Shown: piece by piece, positions 28,032-35,541 of the stretch
Layout of the letters: each line of letters opens with the position of its first letter
Numbering within the stretch: position 1 is the first letter of the stretch
Assembly: GCF_019972155.1 (NCBI RefSeq)
Contig: NZ_BOVL01000056.1
Span: forward strand, 124,001-188,000
Direction of reading: 5' to 3'
DNA length: 64,000 nucleotides
DNA from: Bradyrhizobium sp. RD5-C2
GTDB lineage: Bacteria; Pseudomonadota; Alphaproteobacteria; Rhizobiales; Xanthobacteraceae
Notes under the pieces: generated by a model
Databases searched by the model: none
What the model saw: the letters and a program-made list of their open reading frames with translations, nothing else
Told to the model about the DNA's origin: nothing
Made by a program: the position numbers and the translations under genes

Positions 28032-28293
28032 CGCTGCTATCTCCTGCCGTCAGACGGTGCGAGGCGAAGGCTGGGCCGCATCATACTCATGGTGTCCCCG
28101 TGATGTGTCTCATGCGCTTCTGCGTCTTGTCTCAAGGCTAGCGCGAACGTGATGAATTTGCAGGCAAATACTGTGCCAATGGCGACGTCATATCAAGGCG
28201 CGGTTCAGGCCGTCGGAGCCTCCTTTGGTCTGAAGCTGCTATTTCGAATTGCACATGTCGCCATGTGCCACCGACCTGAAACGGGAAGTCTAT

Positions 28294-29610
28294 TCACGCT
28301 TTCGCCACGCCGCACCAATTGGCGACGAACAGTGCAATGCTCTGCGTTGTCTTGCGAAGGCTGTCGAGCTCGACACGTTCGTTGAACGCATGCGGGCCGA
28401 TACCGTACGGACCATAGCAAAGGGCAGGGATGCCGTAGTCGACGCAATAGTAGCGGGTGTCGTTGACGGCGGTAGACAGGCGCTCCTGCATTGGCGCCTG
28501 GAAGATGGAATGATGGGCTGCCGACAAAGCTGCTTCCGCTTCGCTGCCAGGCTCGCACACCGCCGCGTCCGCCTGAAAACCGCTCCACACGAGCTCGGCC
28601 GGATTATCGCACAGGAAGTCGTCGGCCTTGTGCGCTTCGGTCAGGCATTCCTCGATGCCACGCATCGCCTGCTGCGGTGTCTCGCCCGGCAAGAGACCAA
28701 GCCGGCAATCCAGCTCGCACCAGGCCGCGGTCGAACTCGCCCAATCGCCGCCCTTGATGATCCCGACGTTGAACTTGATCGGATTCTTGACGCTGCGGAA
28801 CCAGCTGTTGTCGAGCGCCCGGGCATTGAGCGCCTTGGTGTAATCCTGGAACGCGCGCACCAGGTGCATCGCAGCCAGGATGGCGCTCGTGCCGGTCTCG
28901 GAATAGGCGACATGCACTGGCGTGCCGCGGACGCGCAGTCGAAACCAGACGGCGCCGACCTGGGCGCGCGTCAGTGTGTGTCCGGTCGGTTCGGGAATCA
29001 GGCAGGCGTCGGCGCGATAGCCACGCATCAAGGTCGACAGCGCGCCGTTGCCGGTGCTCTCTTCCTCGGTCACGGTTTGCAGATGGACGCGTCCGCCCGG
29101 GGCATAGCCGGCGTCTCTGATAGCATCGAGCGCGAAGATCATTGCCGAGACACCGGCCTTCATGTCTTGCGCGCCGCGCCCGAACATCCAGCCGTCGTGC
29201 AAGGCGCCCGAGAACGGCGGTTGTTCCCAAAGATCGGCGGGCCCCTCCGGCACCACGTCGATATGACCTTGCAGGATCAGGCTGCGTCCGCTGCCTTTGC
29301 TATCGAGCGTCGCAACGACCTGCTGCGATCCGGCAAGGTCGATGCCGTCCATCGGTGCAGCCTTCGGATGACTCATCAGGTTGACGTCGGCAAGGCTGAA
29401 CGTATCGACGTCGTAGCGGCGCTTTGCGAATTGCTCCGCCAGCCAAGCCTGTTGCGGCGCTTCCTGTCCGCGCAAGCTGCGGAACTGCACCATGCGCGAC
29501 AGGAACGCGACCTGATCGTTGAAGTTTCGATCGACGGCCGCGCACAGCTCCGCGGCAATCTGATCCGGCTTGGTCAGCGTCTCACGCGTGTCCGCCACCC
29601 CAATGCGCAT
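28294..29610 (-). CDS. ArgE/DapE-family M20 deacylase
   Basis: Zinc-dependent deacylase/peptidase of about 438 residues. Metal-ligand motifs are LQGHIDVVPEGP, FGRGAQDMKAGV and TVTEEESTGNG, in the ArgE/DapE order, with the dimerisation (lid) domain between about residues 200 and 320. The start MRIGVADTRE at 29610 follows GGGAGGGGACA; the frame can be read up to 29703 without a better site. It lies between the DadA-like gene (126 nt upstream, same strand) and the permease genes, so it probably releases amino acids from imported peptides or N-acyl amino acids. Confidence 0.9.
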   Translation of the reverse strand: MRIGVADTRETLTKPDQIAAELCAAVDRNFNDQVAFLSRMVQFRSLRGQEAPQQAWLAEQFAKRRYDVDTFSLADVNLMSHPKAAPMDGIDLAGSQQVVATLDSKGSGRSLILQGHIDVVPEGPADLWEQPPFSGALHDGWMFGRGAQDMKAGVSAMIFALDAIRDAGYAPGGRVHLQTVTEEESTGNGALSTLMRGYRADACLIPEPTGHTLTRAQVGAVWFRLRVRGTPVHVAYSETGTSAILAAMHLVRAFQDYTKALNARALDNSWFRSVKNPIKFNVGIIKGGDWASSTAAWCELDCRLGLLPGETPQQAMRGIEECLTEAHKADDFLCDNPAELVWSGFQADAAVCEPGSEAEAALSAAHHSIFQAPMQERLSTAVNDTRYYCVDYGIPALCYGPYGIGPHAFNERVELDSLRKTTQSIALFVANWCGVAKA

Positions 29611-29736
29611 TGTCCCCTCCCGCGCTGAAGCGCTTTTCCCCATTGTGACGCTAGTCGTTGTCATGCGGTGTTTCTCTGCGAATTCCGACTTGGCCACACA
29701 CAAATACGCTCATATTCTTCCTCGCCGGCCGGATAA

Positions 29737-31044
29737 TTAGAGGAAAGCTGCGCGGGTGGTCTCGGTCGCATCGACCGGCGACGGCACCATCGAGGGCGTG
29801 TCGAGGTCGCGCCAGTCATCGATCGCCCCTGCGACCACCTGCGCCGTCGCAGCCGACAGCGTCCAGCCGAGATGACCGTGGCCAGTGTTGTAGAACACGC
29901 CCGGAATCCGTCCGGCGCGAACCACCGGCATCATGTTCGGCATCATCGGGCGCAGGCCGGCCCATGGCACGACTTTCGACGTGTCGACACCGGGGAAATG
30001 CTGCCGTACCCAATCCACCAGCGGCTGGATGCGGTCGGCGCGAATGTCGAGGTTGAAGCCGTTGAATTCGGCCGTGCCGGCGACGCGGAAGCGGTCGGCG
30101 CCGAGCCGGCTGGTGACGATCTTCGCGGCTTCATCGAGCAGGCTGACGGTAGGCGCGGCGTCCCGGCTTTGCGGCGCATCGAGCTGCACGGTGATCGAAT
30201 AGCCCTTCACCGGATAGACGTTGACGCGGTCGTTGAGCAGGCCGGCAAAGTGGCGGCTCGCGACACCAGCGCAAATCACGATGCCGTCCGCCTGCAACTC
30301 GTGTCGTGTTGCGACGTCAGCATCGTGCGAAGCGGCTTCGTTCCAGCCGATGCGGAAACCGTTATCGCCGTGCGCGATCGCATCGACATCGGCCTCATGG
30401 ACGAAGCTCGCACCGCGGCGGATGCAGGCGTCGGCGAGGCCGCGGGTGAACTTGTGGATATCGCCGGTGGCGTCCGACGGCGTGAAGAAGCCGCCATAGC
30501 AGGTGGTCTGCAGCGCGGGTTCGATGCTGCGGATTTCGTCCGCCGTCACTGGCCGGCGGTCGAGTCCGCCTTGCTGCAGCAGCGTGTTGACGCGCAGGCC
30601 TGCCTCGAATCCGGCCTTGTCGTGATAGACGTGCAGGATGCCGCGGCGTTCGAGATCGAAGGCGATGTTCTCGCGCTGGGCGATCGAGAACAGATGCTTG
30701 CGCGCTTCGATTGCGAGCCGCGTGGTCTCGATGGTGTTGGTGCGATAGCGGCCGATGTGGCCGACGAACTCGCCGATCCAGGAATATTTGTGCCAGCTCG
30801 GCTTCGGATTCATCAAGAGCGGCGCGTCGCTTCGAAGCATCCAGCGCAGCCCCTTGAGAATGGTCGCGGCGCTGTTCCACACCTCCGCGTTGCTGGCGGA
30901 AAGCTGTCCGCCGTTGGCGAATGAGGTTTCCATCGCGGCGTAGCGATGCCTGTCGAGGACAGTCACCCGGTAGCCGCGTTCGAGCAGGGCATAGGCCGTC
31001 GTCACGCCGGTGATGCCGGCGCCAATGATTGCGATGTGAGGCAT
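29737..31044 (-). CDS. DadA-type FAD-dependent D-amino acid (or glycine) dehydrogenase
   Basis: Flavoprotein of 435 residues that oxidatively deaminates D-amino acids or glycine to 2-oxo acids and passes electrons to the respiratory chain. The N-terminal Rossmann fold HIAIIGAGITGVTTAYALLE and the DadA-specific SFANGGQLSASNAEVW are present; the C-terminal GHGHLGWTLSAATAQVVAG is the second FAD-contact region. The leader carries a tandem glycine riboswitch (31108-31330), which strongly suggests glycine, or a glycine-producing pathway, as a physiological signal. It heads the gene row that continues to the M20 peptidase and peptide transporter. Confidence 0.9.
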   Translation of the reverse strand: MPHIAIIGAGITGVTTAYALLERGYRVTVLDRHRYAAMETSFANGGQLSASNAEVWNSAATILKGLRWMLRSDAPLLMNPKPSWHKYSWIGEFVGHIGRYRTNTIETTRLAIEARKHLFSIAQRENIAFDLERRGILHVYHDKAGFEAGLRVNTLLQQGGLDRRPVTADEIRSIEPALQTTCYGGFFTPSDATGDIHKFTRGLADACIRRGASFVHEADVDAIAHGDNGFRIGWNEAASHDADVATRHELQADGIVICAGVASRHFAGLLNDRVNVYPVKGYSITVQLDAPQSRDAAPTVSLLDEAAKIVTSRLGADRFRVAGTAEFNGFNLDIRADRIQPLVDWVRQHFPGVDTSKVVPWAGLRPMMPNMMPVVRAGRIPGVFYNTGHGHLGWTLSAATAQVVAGAIDDWRDLDTPSMVPSPVDATETTRAAFL

Positions 31045-31107
31045 GGTGGTCTTCAGGCTCCCGTGGGTTAGAGTCGCCGAACCACCGGTGAAACCGGCTG
31101 TTTCGAC

Positions 31108-31330
31108 GCCCCATCTGTCACGGTACCTGAGAGCTTGATCCGCATCGGGCCTCGGCCCAATAGCAGACTATCCCCTTCGGTGGACGTCATGGCCGTTTCC
31201 ATTTGGCCATGCCGTCTCTCTCCAGATCGTCCTGACGATACAGTCCTTTTGCCTGAGAGTTTCCGGGGCGGTTGCTCCGTCGGCGCCGAAGCACAACACG
31301 AATGTTGTCGCCTCGATCTCTCCCGCATCG
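31108..31330 (-). promoter_or_regulatory. Tandem glycine riboswitch upstream of the DadA-type gene
   Basis: On the minus strand two aptamers follow each other. Aptamer 1 (about 31330-31243) begins GCGGGAGAGATCG, has GACGGAGCAACCGCCCCGG and closes CTCTCAGGCAAAAGGAC. Aptamer 2 (about 31226-31108) begins TCTGGAGAGAGACGG, has CACCGAAGGGG and closes CTCTCAGGTACCGTGACAGA. The paired GGAGAG / CTCTCAGG ends, the CCGAAGGGG core and the CAGGCAAAAGGAC linker are the signature of this class. A hairpin CCGGT-TTC-ACCGG (about 31083-31095) lies between it and the start codon and may be part of the expression platform. Family knowledge says glycine usually turns such genes on. Confidence 0.92.
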
Positions 31331-31426
31331 TCGTGTTGGACGGCCGGACCGTAGGCGAAGCCAAAAAATTGGACAAGGCTAAATTTCGGTCCGGCAGTGC
31401 CAACGTGTTGTGCAGTGCAAATCGAG

Positions 31427-32557
31427 TTAATCGAGCGTCGCCAGCAGTGCCGCCATCAGGCGGCCGCGCTCGGCGAGGCTCTCGACTTCGATATGTTCGT
31501 TCAAAGTGTGGGCGTCGGCGCCGCGAACGCCGAGGCCGTCGAGGGTCGGGATGCCCATCGCGCCGGTGAAGTTGCCGTCAGAGCCGCCGCCGGCGCTGCC
31601 ATGCGGCAAATCAAGACCCATATCGGCGGCGAGACGCTTTGCCTTTTCATAGAGCGCCATGGTGCCGGCATCCGGCTCCCACACCGGGCGCGTGACGCCG
31701 CGCGTGACCTTGAATGTCACGTCATTTGCCGTACCCGACAGCGCCAGCATGCGCTCGACGCCGCGGTCGAGATCGGCCTGGCGCTTGGCCATGCTGAGCG
31801 CTTCGCCGGTGCAGGTCGTTGCGACGCAATTGACCCATTGGCCGCCATGCACGATGCCGACCGAGAAGGTGCAGTCTTCGGTGGTCATGCCGTCGATGGC
31901 GATGATTTGCCGGGCCATTTCGCGGATCGCGGAACGGCCGGAGGACAACGTCGCGCCGGCATGGCTTGGCTTGCCGACAGCTTCCAGGTTGAAGCGCGCG
32001 ATGGCGTAGCGGCCGGTGACGACGCCGTTGTTCGGCCGGCCGGGCTCCGGGACCAGCACGTATTTGTTGCGTGCGGCTTCCGCCTCGATGATGTCGCGCG
32101 TCGACGGCGTGCCGACCTCCTCATCGGGCGTGAACAGCACCGTGATCGGCAGCGGCGTCGTAAAGGACGCGCGCGCCAATTGCCGGATCGCCTCGATCGA
32201 CAGATAGTTGCCGCCCTTCATGTCGAAGATGCCGGGCCCGAAGCACTTGTTGCCTTCGCGCCGCCACGCCAGCTTCTCGATGGTGCCGACCGGGTGCACG
32301 GTGTCCAGATGGCCGGCGATCAGGATGCCGGGCTGACCTTGTTTCGGATGGGGAAAACGGGCGCGGACGCAGCCGGCAAAGCCCTGGCGTCCTGCGATGC
32401 GTTCGATCGTCGCACCCATCACCGCCATTTCGCGCGCGGCGAGGTCGAGCATGCGCTCGACCGCGGCCGCGTCCCATGTCGGGCTCTCGCATTCCACCCA
32501 GCTGCGCAGGCCGTGCAACATCGCTTCGGAATCAAAAGGAAGATTGGCGGGGTTCAT
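31427..32557 (-). CDS. M20 metallopeptidase, carboxypeptidase G2 type
   Basis: Zinc-dependent exopeptidase of 376 residues. Ligand motifs are IAGHLDTVHPVG, GPGIFDMKGG and LFTPDEEVGTPSTR, and the closing HTLNEHIEVESLAERG holds the final His; this set is typical of the CPG2/ArgE group that cleaves C-terminal glutamate or other amino acids. No signal peptide is seen, so it should be cytoplasmic. ATG 32557 follows GAGAGAAAAG; an in-frame extension to 32641 lacks a site. It lies upstream of the glycine riboswitch on the same strand and is divergent from the binding-protein gene. Confidence 0.9.
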   Translation of the reverse strand: MNPANLPFDSEAMLHGLRSWVECESPTWDAAAVERMLDLAAREMAVMGATIERIAGRQGFAGCVRARFPHPKQGQPGILIAGHLDTVHPVGTIEKLAWRREGNKCFGPGIFDMKGGNYLSIEAIRQLARASFTTPLPITVLFTPDEEVGTPSTRDIIEAEAARNKYVLVPEPGRPNNGVVTGRYAIARFNLEAVGKPSHAGATLSSGRSAIREMARQIIAIDGMTTEDCTFSVGIVHGGQWVNCVATTCTGEALSMAKRQADLDRGVERMLALSGTANDVTFKVTRGVTRPVWEPDAGTMALYEKAKRLAADMGLDLPHGSAGGGSDGNFTGAMGIPTLDGLGVRGADAHTLNEHIEVESLAERGRLMAALLATLD

Positions 32558-32753
32558 GTCTTTTCTCTCTTGTTGTTTGTTCGCGCCGATACGCGTTCGC
32601 GTGCCGTACGAAAAGCTCGGAAGACGCGTTTGTAAAGTCAAATGCGCTGCACCCGCCGCTCATTCGTTCGTATACGTTTGATCCTGCCGGAAACCGATTG
32701 ACGCGCATTGCGCTTGATGCAAGTCTCGATTTCACAAGCCATACAGCATGTTA

Positions 32754-32772
32754 GTTCGCCTAAATAACGAAC
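32754..32772. promoter_or_regulatory. Inverted repeat in divergent promoter region
   Basis: GTTCG-N9-CGAAC lies 55 nt before the binding-protein start and about 200 nt before the divergent M20 gene. The size and position suit a dimeric regulator such as a GntR or LysR protein. No regulator gene is adjacent, so this is only a candidate. Confidence 0.35.
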
Positions 32773-32826
32773 CGCATGCATAACGAATAAGCCGGCTTTG
32801 ACCAGTTACACGTCAGGAGAAATTGC

Positions 32827-34446
32827 ATGTTGCCTATCTCGCGTTGGAAGCACCGCACGCTAGCGGCTGCGTTGACCGCGCTCGCGTTGTCGTTCGCGCC
32901 GCAGGAATTGTCGTTTGCACCGCAGGCCATGGCCGCGGGCAAGACCATCACCGCGGTGATGCATTCGGATCTGCGCGTCATCGATCCGATCCTGACCACG
33001 GCGTACATCACGCGAGACCATGGCTACATGGTTTTCGACACGCTGGTGGCGACCGACTCCAACTTCAAGATCCAGCCGCAGATGGCCGACTGGAAGGTAT
33101 CCGACGACAAGCTCACTTACACGTTCACGCTGCGCGACGGCCTGAAGTGGCACGATGGCACGCCGGTGACTGCCGAAGACTGCGTCGCCTCGCTGAAGCG
33201 CTGGGCCAAGGTCGACGGCATGGGCCAGAAGCTGATGGACTTCACGGCGAGCCTGGAGGCCACCGACGCGAAGACGATCACGCTGAAGCTGAAGGAGCCC
33301 TACGGCCTGGTGCTGGATTCGATCGGCAAGCCGTCGTCGCGCGTTGCCTTCATGATGCCGAAGCGGCTGGCCGAAACGCCGCCGGACAAGCCGATCCCGG
33401 AGCAGATCGGTTCGGGCCCGTTCAAGTTCGTTCAGGCTGAATTCCAGCCTGGCGTGAAGGCGGTCTATGTCAAGAACACGGACTACGTGCCGCGCAAGGA
33501 GCCGGCGAGCTGGACCGCGGGCGGCAAGGTCGTGAAGGTTGACCGCGTCGAGTGGGTCACGATGGCCGACGCGCAGACGGCGATGAATGCGCTGCAATCC
33601 GGCGACATCGATTTCCTGGAGAACCCGTCGTTCGACACGTTGTCGATCCTGGAAGGCGACAAGGACCTGAAGGTCGAGACGCTGAACAAGTTCGGCTTCC
33701 AGACGCTCGGCCGCATGAACTTCCTCTATCCGCCGTTCGACAACATCAAGGTTCGCCAGGCGGCGCTGATGGCGATCAACCAGAAGCAGGTGCTCGACGC
33801 GCTGGTCGGCAATCCCAAGTATTACAAGACCTGCGTCTCCTTCTTCATCTGCGATACGCCGTTCGCGTCCGAGGTCGGCGGTGAGACGTTGTTGAAGGGC
33901 GGCGACATGGCGGCGGCCAAGAAGGCGCTTGCCGAGTCGGGCTATGATGGCACGCCCGTCGTCATCATGGCGCCCGGCGACGTCACCACGCTCAAGGCGC
34001 AGCCGGTTGTTGTGGCCCAGCAACTGCGCGACGCCGGCTTCAAGGTCGACCTGCAGGCCACCGACTGGCAGACCGTGGTGACCCGCCGCGCCAGCCAGAA
34101 AGCGCCGAAGGATGGCGGCTGGAACATGTTCTTCACCAACTGGGTCAGTGCCGACGTCTCCAACCCGATCTCCAACCTCTCGATCGGCGGCCAGGGCAAG
34201 AATGGCGGATGGTTCGGCTGGGCCGACGATCCGAAGATCGAACAGCTGAAGGACGCCTTCGTTCGCGCGCCGTCGCTCGACGAGCAGAAGAAGATCGCGG
34301 CCGATATCCAGAAGGAAGCCTACGAGCAGGTCATCTACATTCCGCTCGGTCAGTATCAGGGTCCGAGCGCCTGGCGGAAGTCGCTGTCCGGTGTGCTCGA
34401 TGGTCCGGCGACGCCGATCTTCTGGAATGTCGACAAGTCCGAGTAA
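32827..34446 (+). CDS. ABC transporter substrate-binding protein, family 5 (peptide type)
   Basis: Periplasmic binding protein of 539 residues. After a signal peptide with a cleavage site near AMAAG-K, the body shows FTLRDGLKWHDGTPVTAEDC and GSGPFKFVQAEFQPG, the SBP_bac_5 hallmarks. GTCAGGAGAAATTGC precedes ATG and sets the start. It is divergent from the M20/DadA/transporter row and is the probable binding partner of the DppBC-type permeases and fused ATPase. The signal peptide contains a small in-frame duplication (SFAPQELSFAPQAM). A strong terminator follows. Confidence 0.94.
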   Translation: MLPISRWKHRTLAAALTALALSFAPQELSFAPQAMAAGKTITAVMHSDLRVIDPILTTAYITRDHGYMVFDTLVATDSNFKIQPQMADWKVSDDKLTYTFTLRDGLKWHDGTPVTAEDCVASLKRWAKVDGMGQKLMDFTASLEATDAKTITLKLKEPYGLVLDSIGKPSSRVAFMMPKRLAETPPDKPIPEQIGSGPFKFVQAEFQPGVKAVYVKNTDYVPRKEPASWTAGGKVVKVDRVEWVTMADAQTAMNALQSGDIDFLENPSFDTLSILEGDKDLKVETLNKFGFQTLGRMNFLYPPFDNIKVRQAALMAINQKQVLDALVGNPKYYKTCVSFFICDTPFASEVGGETLLKGGDMAAAKKALAESGYDGTPVVIMAPGDVTTLKAQPVVVAQQLRDAGFKVDLQATDWQTVVTRRASQKAPKDGGWNMFFTNWVSADVSNPISNLSIGGQGKNGGWFGWADDPKIEQLKDAFVRAPSLDEQKKIAADIQKEAYEQVIYIPLGQYQGPSAWRKSLSGVLDGPATPIFWNVDKSE

Positions 34447-34470
34447 GCTTGCAGCTTGACGCAATACGAG

Positions 34471-34497
34471 TGGCCGGGACTTGTCCCGGCCATTTTT
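34471..34497 (+). terminator. Rho-independent terminator after the binding-protein gene
   Basis: TGGCCGGGAC-TT-GTCCCGGCCA followed by TTTTT: a perfect 10-bp GC-rich stem, two-base spacer and U-tract, 24 nt behind the stop codon. Confidence 0.9.
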
Positions 34498-34527
34498 CGT
34501 TTCGCGCCGTCTGCGCGACGGCGTTCG

Positions 34528-34848
34528 TTAATTGCCGTGGCCCGATTTCGCGTTGCTCGTGCTCGACAGGCTCGAGAGCTGGGTCTGTCCGACGCCGGCG
34601 CCGTTCATCCAGACCATTGCGCCCGCGGCGAACGCCAACAATCCGCACGCCACGATCGCGCTGCGAATCCATCGCCGGTAGATCGCACGATCGTTGGGCG
34701 TCGCATCGAGGAATCTCTGTGCGTTGAGCCCGTTGCTGCAGTGAGCCGCGTCGTCGCTGTGCTCGAGGATGGAAGCACCGTGATCGGGCGCGGTATTGCC
34801 GACAATCTGATTGCGACCGGCAATCCGATTGCGATCCGCAATCGTCAT
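34528..34848 (-). CDS. Small single-span membrane protein of unknown function
   Basis: A 106-residue product with a polar N-terminus, then YRRWIRSAIVACGLLAFAAGA leading into one membrane span around residues 60-82, and a short Ser-rich tail. The orientation suggests a cytoplasmic N-terminus. No family recognised. The N-terminal RNRIAGRNQIVGN contains a small internal repeat. It is convergent with the binding-protein gene across the terminator. Codon use looks like its neighbours, but it may be a false ORF. Confidence 0.5.
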   Translation of the reverse strand: MTIADRNRIAGRNQIVGNTAPDHGASILEHSDDAAHCSNGLNAQRFLDATPNDRAIYRRWIRSAIVACGLLAFAAGAMVWMNGAGVGQTQLSSLSSTSNAKSGHGN

Positions 34849-35129
34849 CGCCTATCTCCAACTCATTGATTTCGAAATGTGACGGCCGCGAAATGTGCGG
34901 CCAGAATTTCCAATGAGACGACACTACACCATGTGGCGTTCGCGGCATGTGAACTCGGCCACATCCGCAAAACACGATGAGGTGATGCCAGCATCGTGAC
35001 GCCTCGGCTGCCTGCTCCGCCCATGGGCGGGCGCCTGGCATACCAATTCGGTTGGCGGCGGCTTTAAGGTTCCTGTCAGTATTGGATCGTAACCTGACCG
35101 CCAGTCTGTGTACCTACCGCGACGGGCCC

Positions 35130-35417
35130 ATGGCCGACGACGATAGCAGGCCCGCACCGGCCAGCGCGCAACAGCCAATGCCGACCGAGCAGCGCCGTGC
35201 CGGCGCACGCCGCCGCGTCCTCAAGTCGGGAGCGATCGAGTTCGGCAATGAAGTGATCGCCTGCACGGTCCGGAATCTCTCGCCTCAGGGCGCCTGCATC
35301 GAAGTGAACTCGCCGCTGTGGTTTCCCGACCGCTTCACTCTCGCCGCCGACGGCCAGCGGTGGCCATGCCGCATCGTATGGAAGAAGCAGAAGCGGCTGG
35401 GACTGGCGTTCGAGTAG
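35130..35417 (+). CDS. PilZ domain protein
   Basis: A 95-residue cytoplasmic protein consisting of one PilZ domain. The c-di-GMP contact residues appear as EQRRAGARRRVL (Arg-rich RxxxR-type loop) and, 30 residues later, NLSPQGACIEV in place of the canonical D/NxSxxG. It could act as a stand-alone c-di-GMP receptor. ATG 35130 is chosen because upstream in-frame sequence is not PilZ-like. A second PilZ protein lies at 52379. Confidence 0.82.
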   Translation: MADDDSRPAPASAQQPMPTEQRRAGARRRVLKSGAIEFGNEVIACTVRNLSPQGACIEVNSPLWFPDRFTLAADGQRWPCRIVWKKQKRLGLAFE

Positions 35418-35541
35418 GGCTCGATGCCCGGCGCGCCGCGCCGCGCCGATTTGCACGAACAGTTGTCGTCTATTTCACAAACTACCCAAGGTTAGCGGAG
35501 TATTGTCCGCCGGGCCGATACCCAGCCTCGGGGAAATTGCG

